A DNA stretch of 27,487 bases from assembly GCA_031376455.1 (NCBI GenBank), contig JANMDU010000084.1:1-27487 (forward strand), read 5' to 3'. This DNA is from JANMDU01 sp031376455 (lineage in GTDB: Bacteria > Pseudomonadota > Gammaproteobacteria > Burkholderiales > Burkholderiaceae_C). The notes beneath the pieces are model-generated. The model ran no database searches and was not told the DNA's origin. It saw nothing but the letters and a program-made list of their open reading frames with translations. This document shows, one piece after another, positions 1 through 8,225 of this stretch (the stretch's first letter is position 1; each line of letters opens with the position of its first letter). The position numbers and the translations under genes were made by a program.

Positions 1-1126
1 TGTAGGTGAGGATGTCGCCTTCGTCCACGTCTGTCGTCAAACCGGTCAGATCGATTTGGACGATTGCGCCGTCTTCTGTAGCAGCACCAGCGCCTTCTTC
101 GGCCGTGGGCGCATCGTTCAAACCGGTGACGGTGACGGTGATGACTTGTGTTGTTCCGTCTATGGCGGTCACTGTCATGGTGTCGGTTACCATATCACCT
201 GCATCGAGCGACTGAACTGGGGCAGAGTTTTCGTCGAGGTTGTAAGACCATTGGCCATTGGCTCGGTCGAATGTGAAGTTGCCGTAAGTGCCTGCGACTG
301 TGGCAGCGTTGGTTGCTCCGCTGGTAGGAGCAAAGCCTGTTTGACCGCTATCGACATCGGTAGTTGTGACCGTACCATTCACCAATGCGTTGGAGTTTTC
401 GCCGATAGATCCAGCGATGTCACCGCCAAAAGTGGCGGCATCGTCTACGCCTTGAACTGTTACGGTGACGGTACGGGTGGCAGAGTTAGCACTGCCGTCA
501 TTTGCTCGGTAAGTGAATGTGACGTTTTGGGTTTGGCCAGCTGCCAGACCGTTGAGTGCGGCGGTGTTGGTGTTGAGCGTGAATTGCGCATTTGGGCCAC
601 CACTCGTGCCAGCCGTGAGGCCGGAAGTTTGTGCGCTGACGACGGAGTAGCTGAGGACAGCACTGTCTACATCCACGGCTGTGTTGGCTTGGATGGAGGC
701 TGCGCTATTTCCTGCTAGCGTGCTGACGCTTGTGTTGCCGGTAAGAGTAGGCGCATCGTTTGTGCCCGCGATCGTGATTTGTAAATTGCCGCCACCAGCT
801 GCGGGTGTTAAGTTAATCTGCGGTATTGTGTTGACACCGTTGTTCTGAAGAAGACCAGTCGTAAAATTGACTACAGTGCTTGAGCCACCGGCGAGGGCCT
901 GAGTATCCACATCGGTCTGGCGCAAACCGTACGACCAAGAGCCATCGGGGCGCACGGTCAACGTGCCGTATTGATCCTGCCAAGTTTTGGCCGTGTTCGC
1001 GCTAATTTGCCCAGCGGTGAAGCCTAGATTACTGACATTAATGCTGCCAGCATCTCCTGCCGCTGCAACGTTAGTGCCGACTCCTACGCCTGTTTCTATA
1101 ACGGTACCGGTTCCTGTGATCGCCAT
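1..1126 (-). CDS. Large VCBS/Ig-like repeat protein (probable T1SS-type adhesin), N-terminal part only
   Basis: The frame is open from an ATG at 1126 to the window edge (375 codons seen; the 3' end lies outside). AGGAG sits about 7 nt before the ATG. The first ~120 residues form a VCBS-like unit (YGTLTVRPDGSWSY, then GTNDAPTL). An Ig-like unit follows at about 122-220, and another VCBS unit at about 225-335 (YGNFTFDRANGQWSY, then VTVTGLNDAPT). The calcium-type DVDSG/DVDEGD motifs recur. There is no Sec signal peptide. Members of this class are often very large surface adhesins exported by type I secretion through a C-terminal signal, so a long repetitive gene probably continues to the left. 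The family call is secure; adhesin function and export route are inferred. Confidence 0.85.
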   Translation of the reverse strand, partial: MAITGTGTVIETGVGVGTNVAAAGDAGSINVSNLGFTAGQISANTAKTWQDQYGTLTVRPDGSWSYGLRQTDVDTQALAGGSSTVVNFTTGLLQNNGVNTIPQINLTPAAGGGNLQITIAGTNDAPTLTGNTSVSTLAGNSAASIQANTAVDVDSAVLSYSVVSAQTSGLTAGTSGGPNAQFTLNTNTAALNGLAAGQTQNVTFTYRANDGSANSATRTVTVTVQGVDDAATFGGDIAGSIGENSNALVNGTVTTTDVDSGQTGFAPTSGATNAATVAGTYGNFTFDRANGQWSYNLDENSAPVQSLDAGDMVTDTMTVTAIDGTTQVITVTVTGLNDAPTAEEGAGAATEDGAIVQIDLTGLTTDVDEGDILTY

Positions 1127-1728
1127 GATGTGCTCCTGAATGTGTAGCTAATGAATAAAGATGTTTGGTTTGGTTACATGAGTGCTGCGTAGTAGTCTGC
1201 ACAGACCTCTATTGGTCACCATAATTACTAAAATTAACTATTTACACTATTAGTCTATTGCATCTGACGCTTCGCGTCCTCCTTAAAACTGATGATGACT
1301 TTGCTTTTGAGCTTGCAAAGTGAATAGAGAGACGATGCCGCTTTGATCAAACGTATGAATTTGTTTCTAAAACGTGCCTTTGTGTTGTGAATCTATAATC
1401 CTTATGTACTACACAATTTAGATTTGATCTACTTTTGTTATTTTTAGAATATTTTGTAACATTATGTACGTTTTATCTTTGTCTAAAATGTTGAGACACA
1501 GCATGTGACTTGCTGCACCGCATTTTCTCGTCTTGCTTCATCAAAATGCGCTGTGCACGGAGCTGCAACAGCAGCTTTCATTCAAAGTGTTTTGTGTAAA
1601 ACTACATGCATGTATCAGCGTGTGTCGAAAAGCTTTTAAGCCAAGGGTTCGGCAAAAGTCATCCGTTTGCATCGCTGGCCGTGAGCACTGCTCTTAAGCT
1701 GTCGCCGGCAGATCCTGAGTCTGAAAAC
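1127..1728. other. AT-rich intergenic region with several hairpins, upstream of the repeat protein
   Basis: No convincing gene is seen in these ~600 bases. The middle (about 1200-1500) is visibly richer in A/T than its neighbours. Visible structures are a GCATTTT/AAAATGC stem (1520-1526 with 1543-1549, extended outward by GCAC/GTGC), AGCTGC-AACA-GCAGCT (1561-1576), the perfect palindrome TACATGCATGTA (1603-1614) and GACGC-TTC-GCGTC (1266-1278). On the minus strand it is the likely promoter and long 5' leader region of the repeat protein. No strong -35/-10 pair was found. Confidence 0.6.
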
Positions 1729-1756
1729 AAAAAGGCTTACCGAAGTAAGCCTTTTT
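1729..1756 (-). terminator. Rho-independent terminator after tRNA-fMet
   Basis: On the minus strand a perfect 12-bp stem, AAAAAGGCTTAC paired with GTAAGCCTTTTT, is closed by a TTCG tetraloop. It lies 23 nt past the tRNA CCA end. The A-run/T-run symmetry means it can also act on the plus strand. Confidence 0.9.
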
Positions 1757-1779
1757 GCAGTGACATGTCACGTGTTTGT

Positions 1780-1856
<77 letters not shown>

Positions 1857-1862
1857 TCAATG

Positions 1863-1890
1863 CTTATATTCTACCGTGTTGCTTGCGTAA
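1863..1890 (-). promoter_or_regulatory. Possible promoter for tRNA-fMet
   Basis: On the minus strand TTTACG is followed after 17 nt by TATAAG (1863-1868), just ahead of the tRNA 5' end at 1856. An overlapping alternative -10 is TAGAAT (1868-1873), which would leave about 5 nt of leader. Read-through from rplQ is also possible because no terminator is seen between rplQ and the tRNA. Confidence 0.35.
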
Positions 1891-1924
1891 ATGCTGCAAC
1901 GCGATGAAAGATAGTTTGTCTCAA

Positions 1925-2314
1925 CTACTCTGCTGTCGGCACTTCAGCCGCTGTCTCAGCGCGATCAACGAGCTCGACGAAAGCCATTGGTGCGTTATCG
2001 CCCACACGGAAACCCATTTTCAGGATACGTGTGTAGCCGCCTGGGCGCTTAGCAAAACGGGGGCCGAGATCGGCAAACAATTTGGTGACGCTATCGCGAT
2101 CGCGCAAGCGCGCAAAGGCCAAGCGCATATTGGCCACGCTTTTGACTTTAGCGAGCGTAATCATTGGCTCGACAACGCGGCGTAGCTCTTTGGCTTTTGG
2201 CAAGGTTGTTTTGATGGCCTCATGCTGAATCAGCGAGTTCATCATGTTGCGCAGCATCGCTTGGCGATGGGCGCTGGTGCGATTAAGTTTACGAAGTCCG
2301 TTTCCGTGACGCAT
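1925..2314 (-). CDS. rplQ: 50S ribosomal protein L17
   Basis: The 129-residue product opens MRHGNGLRKLNRTSAHR and contains RNMMNSLIQHEAIKTTLPKA, the conserved N-terminal part of bacterial L17. Its length is close to the usual ~127-130. L17 binds 23S rRNA near the peptide exit tunnel of the large subunit. It is the last protein gene of the cluster, directly behind rpoA, which is the standard alpha-operon ending. The tRNA-fMet gene follows without an obvious terminator between. Confidence 0.98.
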   Translation of the reverse strand: MRHGNGLRKLNRTSAHRQAMLRNMMNSLIQHEAIKTTLPKAKELRRVVEPMITLAKVKSVANMRLAFARLRDRDSVTKLFADLGPRFAKRPGGYTRILKMGFRVGDNAPMAFVELVDRAETAAEVPTAE

Positions 2315-2398
2315 GGTGCTTTTCCTTTCAATGTTTTAAAACAGCGCGCCGTATCAGGTACGCGCTGGTGCACTTTGCTGCTGTGTTCTCGCGAACGA

Positions 2399-3388
2399 TC
2401 AGCGTTTATCTAGGCCGGCAGGTGGCCAGTTTTCAAGGCGCATGCCAAGCGTGAGGCCACGCGAAGCAAGCACTTCTTTGATTTCGTTGAGTGATTTGCG
2501 ACCCAAATTCGGTGTCTTGAGCAACTCATTTTCGGTGCGCTGAATCAGATCACCGATGTAGTAAATGTTTTCCGCTTTAAGGCAGTTGGCTGAACGCACG
2601 GTGAGCTCAAGCTCATCGACTGGGCGAAGCAAGATGGGGTCAAACTGCTGGGTACTACGCTGAGCAGGTGCATCAAATGCGGCCAACTCGCTGCCTTCGA
2701 GCTGCGCAAAAACAGCCAGCTGCTCGACCAAAATCTTCGCCGCTGCGCGCACAGCATCTTCTGCGGTCACTGCGCCATTGGTTTCAATTTCCATGACGAG
2801 CTTGTCCAGATCGGTACGCTGCTCAACACGGGCATTCTCAACAGCGTAGCTCACGCGTTTGATCGGCGCAAACGATGCGTCAAGAACAATGCGTCCAATC
2901 GACTTGCTGGGCTCATCACCATATCGACGCACGTTACCCGGCACATAGCCGCGACCTTTTTCAACCTTGATCTGGATATCGAGCTTGCCGCCTTGCGACA
3001 GATGCGCAATCACATGGTCAGGATTGATAATTTCAACATCGTGCGGCGTTTGGATATCGCCAGCAGTGACCACGCCTTCGCCATCTTTGCGCAAGGAGAG
3101 CGTGACTTCATCACGGTTGTGCAATTTGAAGACCACGCCCTTTAAATTGAGCATAATATTGACCGCGTCTTCTTGCACGCCGTCAATAGTAGAGAACTCG
3201 TGCAAGACACCAGCAATCGTCACTTCTGTGGGGGCATAACCGACCATCGACGAAAGCAAAACGCGGCGCAGTGCGTTACCCAAGGTGTGGCCGTAGCCGC
3301 GCTCGAATGGTTCGAGAGTCACTTTAGCTTTGTTGCCGCCGAGCTGTTCGACTTGAATCGTCTTGGGTTTGAGCAGATTGGTTTGCAT
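2399..3388 (-). CDS. rpoA: DNA-directed RNA polymerase alpha subunit
   Basis: The 329-residue protein has both alpha domains. The N-terminal dimerisation domain (about 1-235) carries FERGYGHTLGNALRRVLLSS and the later GNVRRYGDEPSKSIGRIVLDA. The C-terminal domain (about 255-320) contains RPVDELELTVRSANCLKAEN and LLKTPNLGRKSLNEIKEVL, which binds UP elements and activators. The alpha dimer nucleates assembly of the polymerase core. The gene lies between rpsD and rplQ, the conserved alpha-operon order, so subunit supply is tied to ribosomal protein expression. Confidence 0.99.
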   Translation of the reverse strand: MQTNLLKPKTIQVEQLGGNKAKVTLEPFERGYGHTLGNALRRVLLSSMVGYAPTEVTIAGVLHEFSTIDGVQEDAVNIMLNLKGVVFKLHNRDEVTLSLRKDGEGVVTAGDIQTPHDVEIINPDHVIAHLSQGGKLDIQIKVEKGRGYVPGNVRRYGDEPSKSIGRIVLDASFAPIKRVSYAVENARVEQRTDLDKLVMEIETNGAVTAEDAVRAAAKILVEQLAVFAQLEGSELAAFDAPAQRSTQQFDPILLRPVDELELTVRSANCLKAENIYYIGDLIQRTENELLKTPNLGRKSLNEIKEVLASRGLTLGMRLENWPPAGLDKR

Positions 3389-3508
3389 GCATTCTTCCTT
3401 GTAAGTGCCCTCGGCTCATTACACCGATAAGACTGGAAATCCTTCGTCAGCGATGTGCATCACTGCGAAGGGGCTGATGGCAGTGAGCAACGCTCACCAC
3501 CTTCAAAA

Positions 3509-4132
3509 TTAACGTGAATACAACTCGACGATCAACGATTCGTTGATATCAGAGGCGAATTCGTCGCGATCTGGGGATTTCTTAAATGTGCCTTCGGTTT
3601 TGTCAGCACTAACATCCACCCATGCTGGAAAGCCAATTTGGCCAGCCAATTGCAGGGCTTCAGAAATACGAACTTGCTTCTTGCTCTTGTCGCGCACCGA
3701 GATCACATCGCCCGCTTTGATGAACATCGATGGAATATTCACTGGCTTGCCGTTAACCAACATGGCTTTGTGAGACACCAACTGACGCGCTTCAGCTCGC
3801 GTTGAGGCGAAGCCCATACGGTAAACCACGTTGTCAAAACGCGATTCAAGAATGGTGAGCAAATTGGCGCCGGTGTTGCCACGGCGGCGATCTGCTTCTT
3901 CAAAGTAGCGGCGGAACTGACGCTCCAAAATGCCATACATGCGCTTGACTTTTTGCTTCTCGCGCAACTGCAAGCCGAAATCAGAAGTACGCTGACCGCT
4001 GGTGCGACCATGCTGACCTGGCTTAGAATCAAATTTTGATTTGTCCGCAATAGCGCGGCGTGCGCTTTTGAGGAAAAGATCCGTGCCTTCACGGCGGGAG
4101 AGTTTGGCTTTGGGGCCTAAGAGACGTGCCAC
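3509..4132 (-). CDS. rpsD: 30S ribosomal protein S4
   Basis: The 207-residue product opens MARLLGPKAKLSRREGTDLF, a full-length S4 start. It carries the S4 RNA-binding domain in the second half (SRFDNVVYRMGFASTRAEAR through LVNGKPVNIPS). It is a primary 16S rRNA binder that nucleates small-subunit assembly. The start is a GTG, supported by AAGGAAA about 6 nt upstream; no ATG fits the conserved N-terminus. A gap of 186 bp separates it from rpsK, larger than other gaps in the cluster and holding a perfect TATAAT. In E. coli S4 represses its own operon; no such site is claimed here. Confidence 0.98.
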   Translation of the reverse strand: MARLLGPKAKLSRREGTDLFLKSARRAIADKSKFDSKPGQHGRTSGQRTSDFGLQLREKQKVKRMYGILERQFRRYFEEADRRRGNTGANLLTILESRFDNVVYRMGFASTRAEARQLVSHKAMLVNGKPVNIPSMFIKAGDVISVRDKSKKQVRISEALQLAGQIGFPAWVDVSADKTEGTFKKSPDRDEFASDINESLIVELYSR

Positions 4133-4318
4133 TTGGAATTTCCTTCTGTGTTAGCTACCACAGGACTTGCTGTGGGAGCCAAAATTATCCAAACAGTCGT
4201 TTGGTACGATTTTGGCGGTGGGCTTGTGGATTTACGCGTTAGCAGCGCAACCCACTATTATAGCCAAAGCCGCGATCATGCTTTTAGAGCAAGAAACGCG
4301 GCTCAGGCTGAAATGAGA
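4133..4318 (-). promoter_or_regulatory. rpsK-rpsD gap with candidate -10 box and leader hairpin
   Basis: On the minus strand a perfect TATAAT lies at 4257-4262, about 125 nt before the rpsD start, but the matching -35 is poor. Further down is a CCACAG-CAAGTC-CTGTGG hairpin (4158-4175), ending about 25 nt before the GTG. This suggests an internal promoter and structured leader for rpsD-rpoA-rplQ. Both points are inference from sequence. Confidence 0.4.
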
Positions 4319-4726
4319 TTAGATACGACGGCGCTTTTGTGGTCGGCAGCCGTTGTGAGGGACAGGCGTCACGTCACGGATGGATGTGATGCGAATGCCC
4401 AATGCGCCAAGAGCGCGCACTGAAGACTCACGGCCTGGGCCTGGGCCTTTAATTTCAACATCAAGATTCTTGATGCCTTGCTCCATTGCAGCGCGACCGG
4501 CCATCTCGGAGGCGACCTGAGCAGCAAATGGGGTCGATTTACGCGAGCCTTTGAAGCCTTGACCACCCGAAGATGCCCACGACAACGCATTGCCTTGGCG
4601 ATCCGTAATAGTGATGATGGTGTTGTTGAATGACGCATGAACGTGGGCAATACCGTCGGCAATATTCTTGCGGACTTTTTTGCGCACACGGGTTGAAGCT
4701 GCGGCAGATGCTTGTTGTTTAGCCAT
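4319..4726 (-). CDS. rpsK: 30S ribosomal protein S11
   Basis: The 135-residue product has the conserved S11 core: IADGIAHVHASFNNTIITIT, then SGGQGFKGSRKSTPFAAQ, and the basic C-terminus RDVTPVPHNGCRPQKRRRI. S11 lies on the platform of the small subunit near the E site and contacts mRNA upstream of the P site. Its length is slightly above the E. coli protein (129) because of an Ala/Lys-rich N-terminus. It follows rpsM by 22 bp and is translated from an ATG. Confidence 0.99.
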   Translation of the reverse strand: MAKQQASAAASTRVRKKVRKNIADGIAHVHASFNNTIITITDRQGNALSWASSGGQGFKGSRKSTPFAAQVASEMAGRAAMEQGIKNLDVEIKGPGPGRESSVRALGALGIRITSIRDVTPVPHNGCRPQKRRRI

Positions 4727-4748
4727 GGTGTTTCTCTCTTACTAGGCT

Positions 4749-5114
4749 TTATTTTTTGAGGGACTGCGCTGCACGACGCGGACCCTTGCGGGTACGCGCA
4801 TTGGTGCGGGTACGCTGACCGCGCACTGGCAGGCCACGGCGATGGCGGAAGCCGCGATAGCAGCCGATATCCATCAAGCGTTTGATGTTCATCGTTGTCT
4901 CGCGGCGTAAATCGCCTTCTATCGTCATGCCGTTGATAGCATCACGGATTTTTTCCAGATCGCCGTCGGTGAAGTCTTTGACTTTCTTCGTTGTGGCAAT
5001 GCCAGTGGCTTCGCAAATTTTGCGAGCGGTGGTGCGACCGATACCAAAAATGGCTGTCAAGCCAATTTCAGCGTGTTGGTGCGGCGGAATGTTAATACCA
5101 GCGATACGTGCCAT
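4749..5114 (-). CDS. rpsM: 30S ribosomal protein S13
   Basis: The 121-residue product starts MARIAGINIPPHQHAEIGLT and ends in a basic tail (RGQRTRTNARTRKGPRRA), as expected for S13. It has the helix-hairpin region FGIGRTTARKICEATGI. S13 is in the head of the small subunit, contacts the P-site tRNA and forms intersubunit bridges with L5. It lies between rpmJ and rpsK in the conserved alpha-operon order, with 36 bp to rpmJ. Confidence 0.99.
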   Translation of the reverse strand: MARIAGINIPPHQHAEIGLTAIFGIGRTTARKICEATGIATTKKVKDFTDGDLEKIRDAINGMTIEGDLRRETTMNIKRLMDIGCYRGFRHRRGLPVRGQRTRTNARTRKGPRRAAQSLKK

Positions 5115-5150
5115 ATCTGTCCTCTAAACTTTCAATTCAGGAATTGCGAA

Positions 5151-5264
5151 TTAACCTTGACGCTGCTTGTGGCGCGGATCAGTACAGATCACGCGAACCA
5201 CACCACGGCGACGGATAATTTTGCAATTGCGGCAAATTTTCTTGACTGAAGCCGAAACTTTCAT
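5151..5264 (-). CDS. rpmJ: 50S ribosomal protein L36 (zinc-binding type)
   Basis: This short gene encodes 37 residues beginning MKVSASVKKICRNCKIIRRR. It keeps the zinc ligands C11, C14, C27 and H32, so it is the classic zinc-containing L36 rather than the longer Cys-free paralogue. It starts with ATG at 5264 and ends TAA at 5151. The position between secY and rpsM is conserved. infA, which often sits between secY and rpmJ in Burkholderiales, is not present in the 86-bp gap upstream. Confidence 0.97.
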   Translation of the reverse strand: MKVSASVKKICRNCKIIRRRGVVRVICTDPRHKQRQG

Positions 5265-5350
5265 GTCGTTCTCCTAAAACTATATCAATTCATTAACTCG
5301 GCTTAGAGGCTCATGAGCACCCAAACCAACTCTTATATTTACCAACTCAA

Positions 5351-6661
5351 CTAAGTCGTTTTGAAGCTTGCCTTCTTTAACAACGATTCGTATTGCTGGC
5401 TCATCATGTAATTTTGCACTTGAGCCATAAAATCCATCGTAACCACCACGATGATCAGTAACGACGTGCCACCAAAGTAAAACGGAACGTTGTATTTCAA
5501 GACCAAGAATTCTGGCAGCAAACATACGGCTGTGATGTAAGCTGCACCAACTGCTGTTAGCCGCAGAAGGATTTTGTCAATGTAGCGCGCGGTTTGATCT
5601 CCTGGACGGATACCGGGGATAAACGCACCACTCTTCTTCAGATTATCTGCTGTCTCGCGGCTGTTGAATACAAGAGCCGTGTAAAAGAAGCAGAAGAAAA
5701 TAATCGCTGCTGCGTAAAACATGATGTAAATTGGCTGTCCCGGCGTAAGCATGCCCGAAATATCTTTGAGCCAACGCATCGAATCACCTGTGCTGAACCA
5801 GCTGACCACAGTAGCAGGTAACAAAATAATGGACGAAGCAAAAATGGGAGGGATCACGCCCGCCATGTTGAGTTTGAGCGGTAGATGCGATGACTGACCG
5901 CCATACACCTTATTACCTACTTGACGACGCGCGTAGTTCACCAAAATCTTACGCTGACCACGCTCGACAAACACTACGAAATAAGTTACGCCGACAACAA
6001 GAGCAACAATCACTATTGCTGCAATGATACTCATTGCGCCTGTACGCACCAGTTCGAGCAAGCCACCGATCGCGCCCGGCAAGCCTGCTGCAATACCTGC
6101 GAAAATAAGAATTGAAATACCATTACCTAAGCCGCGCTCAGTAATCTGCTCCCCGAGCCACATCAAAAACATTGTGCCAGCCGTCAAGCTGACAACTGTA
6201 GCCATGCGAAAACCAAAACCCGGCTGTAGCACCAAACCAGCAGAGCCCTCAAGTGCCATCGCAATGCCCAGAGATTGAAACAAAGCTAAGCCGAGCGTTC
6301 CGTAGCGCGTATATTGCGTGATCTTACGGCGTCCTGCTTCGCCTTCTTTCTTCAATTGCTCAAATGTTGGCACAACATAAGTGAGCAACTGCATGATGAT
6401 CGACGCAGAGATATACGGCATGATTCCCAGAGCAAACACGGTAAAGCGAGACAAAGCCCCACCTGAGAACATGTTAAACAAACTCAGGATACCGCCTTGC
6501 TGGCCTTGGAACAAAGACTTAAGCTGATTTGGATCAATTCCTGGAACAGGAATATGCGCACCAATGCGATACACCACCAGTGCGAGCAGCAAAAAGACGA
6601 GCCGGCGACGTAAGTCTCCGAACTTGCCTGTTTTGGCGATTGCAGAAGGATTGGTGACCAC
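5351..6661 (-). CDS. secY: Protein translocase subunit SecY
   Basis: The 436-residue protein has ten predicted membrane spans and the SecY signatures: IGAHIPVPGID in the first loop, the plug/lateral-gate region ALGIMPYISASIIMQLL, and the cytoplasmic loop motif QITERGLGNGISILIF. It forms the SecYEG channel in the inner membrane with SecE and SecG. The start is a GTG (MVTNPSAIAKTGKFGDLRRR). Gene order rplO-secY-rpmJ is standard. Production is coupled to the ribosomal operon. Confidence 0.98.
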   Translation of the reverse strand: MVTNPSAIAKTGKFGDLRRRLVFLLLALVVYRIGAHIPVPGIDPNQLKSLFQGQQGGILSLFNMFSGGALSRFTVFALGIMPYISASIIMQLLTYVVPTFEQLKKEGEAGRRKITQYTRYGTLGLALFQSLGIAMALEGSAGLVLQPGFGFRMATVVSLTAGTMFLMWLGEQITERGLGNGISILIFAGIAAGLPGAIGGLLELVRTGAMSIIAAIVIVALVVGVTYFVVFVERGQRKILVNYARRQVGNKVYGGQSSHLPLKLNMAGVIPPIFASSIILLPATVVSWFSTGDSMRWLKDISGMLTPGQPIYIMFYAAAIIFFCFFYTALVFNSRETADNLKKSGAFIPGIRPGDQTARYIDKILLRLTAVGAAYITAVCLLPEFLVLKYNVPFYFGGTSLLIIVVVTMDFMAQVQNYMMSQQYESLLKKASFKTT

Positions 6662-6683
6662 TATAAATTTCTCAAATCATCAA

Positions 6684-7115
6684 TTAAGCCAGCGAGCCGC
6701 CAGCAGCTTCGATAGCAGATTTAGCACCCGCAGTTGCGCCAATGCCTGTCAGCTTGACAGCCTTGGTAAGCGCGCCTGTTTTCACAACCTTGACGACTTT
6801 GATCATTTCGCCAACTAGGCCAGCCTGCTTTAAGCTCAGCATGTCGACTTCTGCTGCGCCAAGTTTTTCAAGCGTGGTCAAGGTAATTTCAGCGTTGTAG
6901 GCGAGTGTGCGAGATTTGAAACCACGCTTCGGCAAGCGGCGCTGCAAAGGCATTTGACCACCTTCGAAGCCGACCTTGTGATAGCCGCCAGAACGAGATT
7001 TTTGACCTTTATGACCACGACCTGCGGTTTTACCGAGACCAGAGCCAATACCGCGGCCGACGCGGCGACGCGCTTTTTTTGAGCCGTCGGCAGGAGAGAT
7101 GGTATTGAGTTGCAT
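6684..7115 (-). CDS. rplO: 50S ribosomal protein L15
   Basis: The 143-residue product has the extended basic Gly-rich N-terminus GRGIGSGLGKTAGRGHKGQK and the GGQMPLQRRLPKRGF motif of L15. It binds 23S rRNA late in large-subunit assembly. The start ATG overlaps the rpmD stop codon by one base (TGATG), suggesting translational coupling. secY follows after 22 bp. Confidence 0.98.
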   Translation of the reverse strand: MQLNTISPADGSKKARRRVGRGIGSGLGKTAGRGHKGQKSRSGGYHKVGFEGGQMPLQRRLPKRGFKSRTLAYNAEITLTTLEKLGAAEVDMLSLKQAGLVGEMIKVVKVVKTGALTKAVKLTGIGATAGAKSAIEAAGGSLA

Positions 7116-7297
7116 CAGAGCACCTTGACCAAATAAGCGATCTTGTTGATCATGCCGCGTACAGCGGGCGTGTCTTCGAGTTCAGAAACAGAATTGATTT
7201 TGCGAAGACCCAAACCGCGCACTGTGCCGCGATGGGATTCTTTGCAACTAATTGGGCTCTTAACGAGCTGAATTTTTACTTTTGCAGTGGTTGTCAT
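7115..7297 (-). CDS. rpmD: 50S ribosomal protein L30
   Basis: The protein is 60 residues, MTTTAKVKIQLVKSPISCKE onward, with the L30 motif RGTVRGLGLRKINSVSELED. The ATG at 7297 is preferred over an in-frame start five codons upstream because it matches the family length (~59-60) and does not overlap rpsE. L30 binds 5S/23S rRNA at the periphery of the large subunit. Confidence 0.96.
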   Translation of the reverse strand: MTTTAKVKIQLVKSPISCKESHRGTVRGLGLRKINSVSELEDTPAVRGMINKIAYLVKVL

Positions 7298-7308
7298 GAA
7301 GATTCCAA

Positions 7309-7827
7309 TCAAGCAAACAGCGCTTCAACGCTCAGGCCGCGCTTTGCAGCTACGTTACCGGCCGTTGTGGACTTGCTCAAAGCGTCCAAAGTGGCGCGAA
7401 CAAGGTTATAAGGGTTGGTTGAACCATGGCTTTTGGCGACAATATCTGTGATACCGACCACTTCAAACACTGCGCGCATGGGACCACCGGCGATAATGCC
7501 CGTGCCTTTTGGCGCTGGCGCCATCATCACATTGGATGCACCGTGCTGGCCGTACACACGGTGGTGAATCGTGCCATTTTTCAAATTGCACTTGAGCATG
7601 CCACGACGCGCCTGCTCCATTGCTTTTTGCACAGCGACAGGCACTTCTTTTGACTTGCCTTTACCCATGCCAATTTTGCCATCGCCATCACCCACAACTG
7701 TCAGTGCAGCGAAACCGAGAATACGTCCACCCTTCACCACTTTGGTGACGCGGTTGACCGCAATCATCTTCTCACGCATGCCATCTTCTGGACCAGCTGC
7801 TGGCGCGTTTGCTTGTAATTTAGCCAT
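7309..7827 (-). CDS. rpsE: 30S ribosomal protein S5
   Basis: The 172-residue product contains the double-stranded-RNA-binding-like N-terminal domain (AVNRVTKVVKGGRILGFAAL, GDGDGKIGMGKGKSKEVPVA) and the C-terminal S5 domain (GTGIIAGGPMRAVFEVVGI). S5 lies near the mRNA entry tunnel and affects decoding accuracy. It sits between rplR and rpmD as in the standard spc order. Confidence 0.98.
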   Translation of the reverse strand: MAKLQANAPAAGPEDGMREKMIAVNRVTKVVKGGRILGFAALTVVGDGDGKIGMGKGKSKEVPVAVQKAMEQARRGMLKCNLKNGTIHHRVYGQHGASNVMMAPAPKGTGIIAGGPMRAVFEVVGITDIVAKSHGSTNPYNLVRATLDALSKSTTAGNVAAKRGLSVEALFA

Positions 7828-7854
7828 AAATTTCTCGCTCTGTGTATTGCGTTT

Positions 7855-8214
7855 TTAGAACTGGAGGCCGGCTTCGCGCGCCGCTTCTGCCAATGCTTTG
7901 ACGCGGCCGTGATAGGCGAAGCCTGCACGGTCAAACGCTACTTTTTCGACGCCAGCAGCTTTTGCTTTTTCAGCAATGCGCTTGCCGACGGCCGAAGCTG
8001 CTACGGCATTGCTGCCTTTGCCGCCCAATGTCTTGGACACATCGGCTTCTGCTGTAGAGGCCGAGGCCAATACTTTGCTGCCGTCGCCGGAGATGACTTG
8101 CGCATAAATGTGCAAGTTGGTGCGGTTGACCGACAAGCGGGCAACACCTTGAGTGGCAATGCGGATACGCGTCTGACGCGAACGGCGCACGCGCTGGTCT
8201 TTTTTGTTCAGCAT
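7855..8214 (-). CDS. rplR: 50S ribosomal protein L18
   Basis: The 119-residue protein starts MLNKKDQRVRRSRQTRIRI, the basic N-terminus of L18, and ends RAGFAYHGRVKALAEAAREA, a strongly conserved C-terminus. With L5 and L25 it binds 5S rRNA and attaches it to the large subunit. It is 11 bp from rplF and 27 bp from rpsE. Confidence 0.98.
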   Translation of the reverse strand: MLNKKDQRVRRSRQTRIRIATQGVARLSVNRTNLHIYAQVISGDGSKVLASASTAEADVSKTLGGKGSNAVAASAVGKRIAEKAKAAGVEKVAFDRAGFAYHGRVKALAEAAREAGLQF

Positions 8215-8225
8215 GTTCGCGCTCC

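Noticed and set aside
56..718. 220-residue plus-strand open frame at the left end
   Set aside because: It is antisense to the VCBS protein. The minus frame gives clear repeated GTNDAPT-type domains, while the plus frame gives Cys/Gly-rich sequence with no family character.
4170..4180. An 11-bp match (CTGTGGGAGCC) to the arm of structured element 2
   Set aside because: It is short, has no flanking core, and is explained by the CCACAG/CTGTGG hairpin before rpsD; probably chance.
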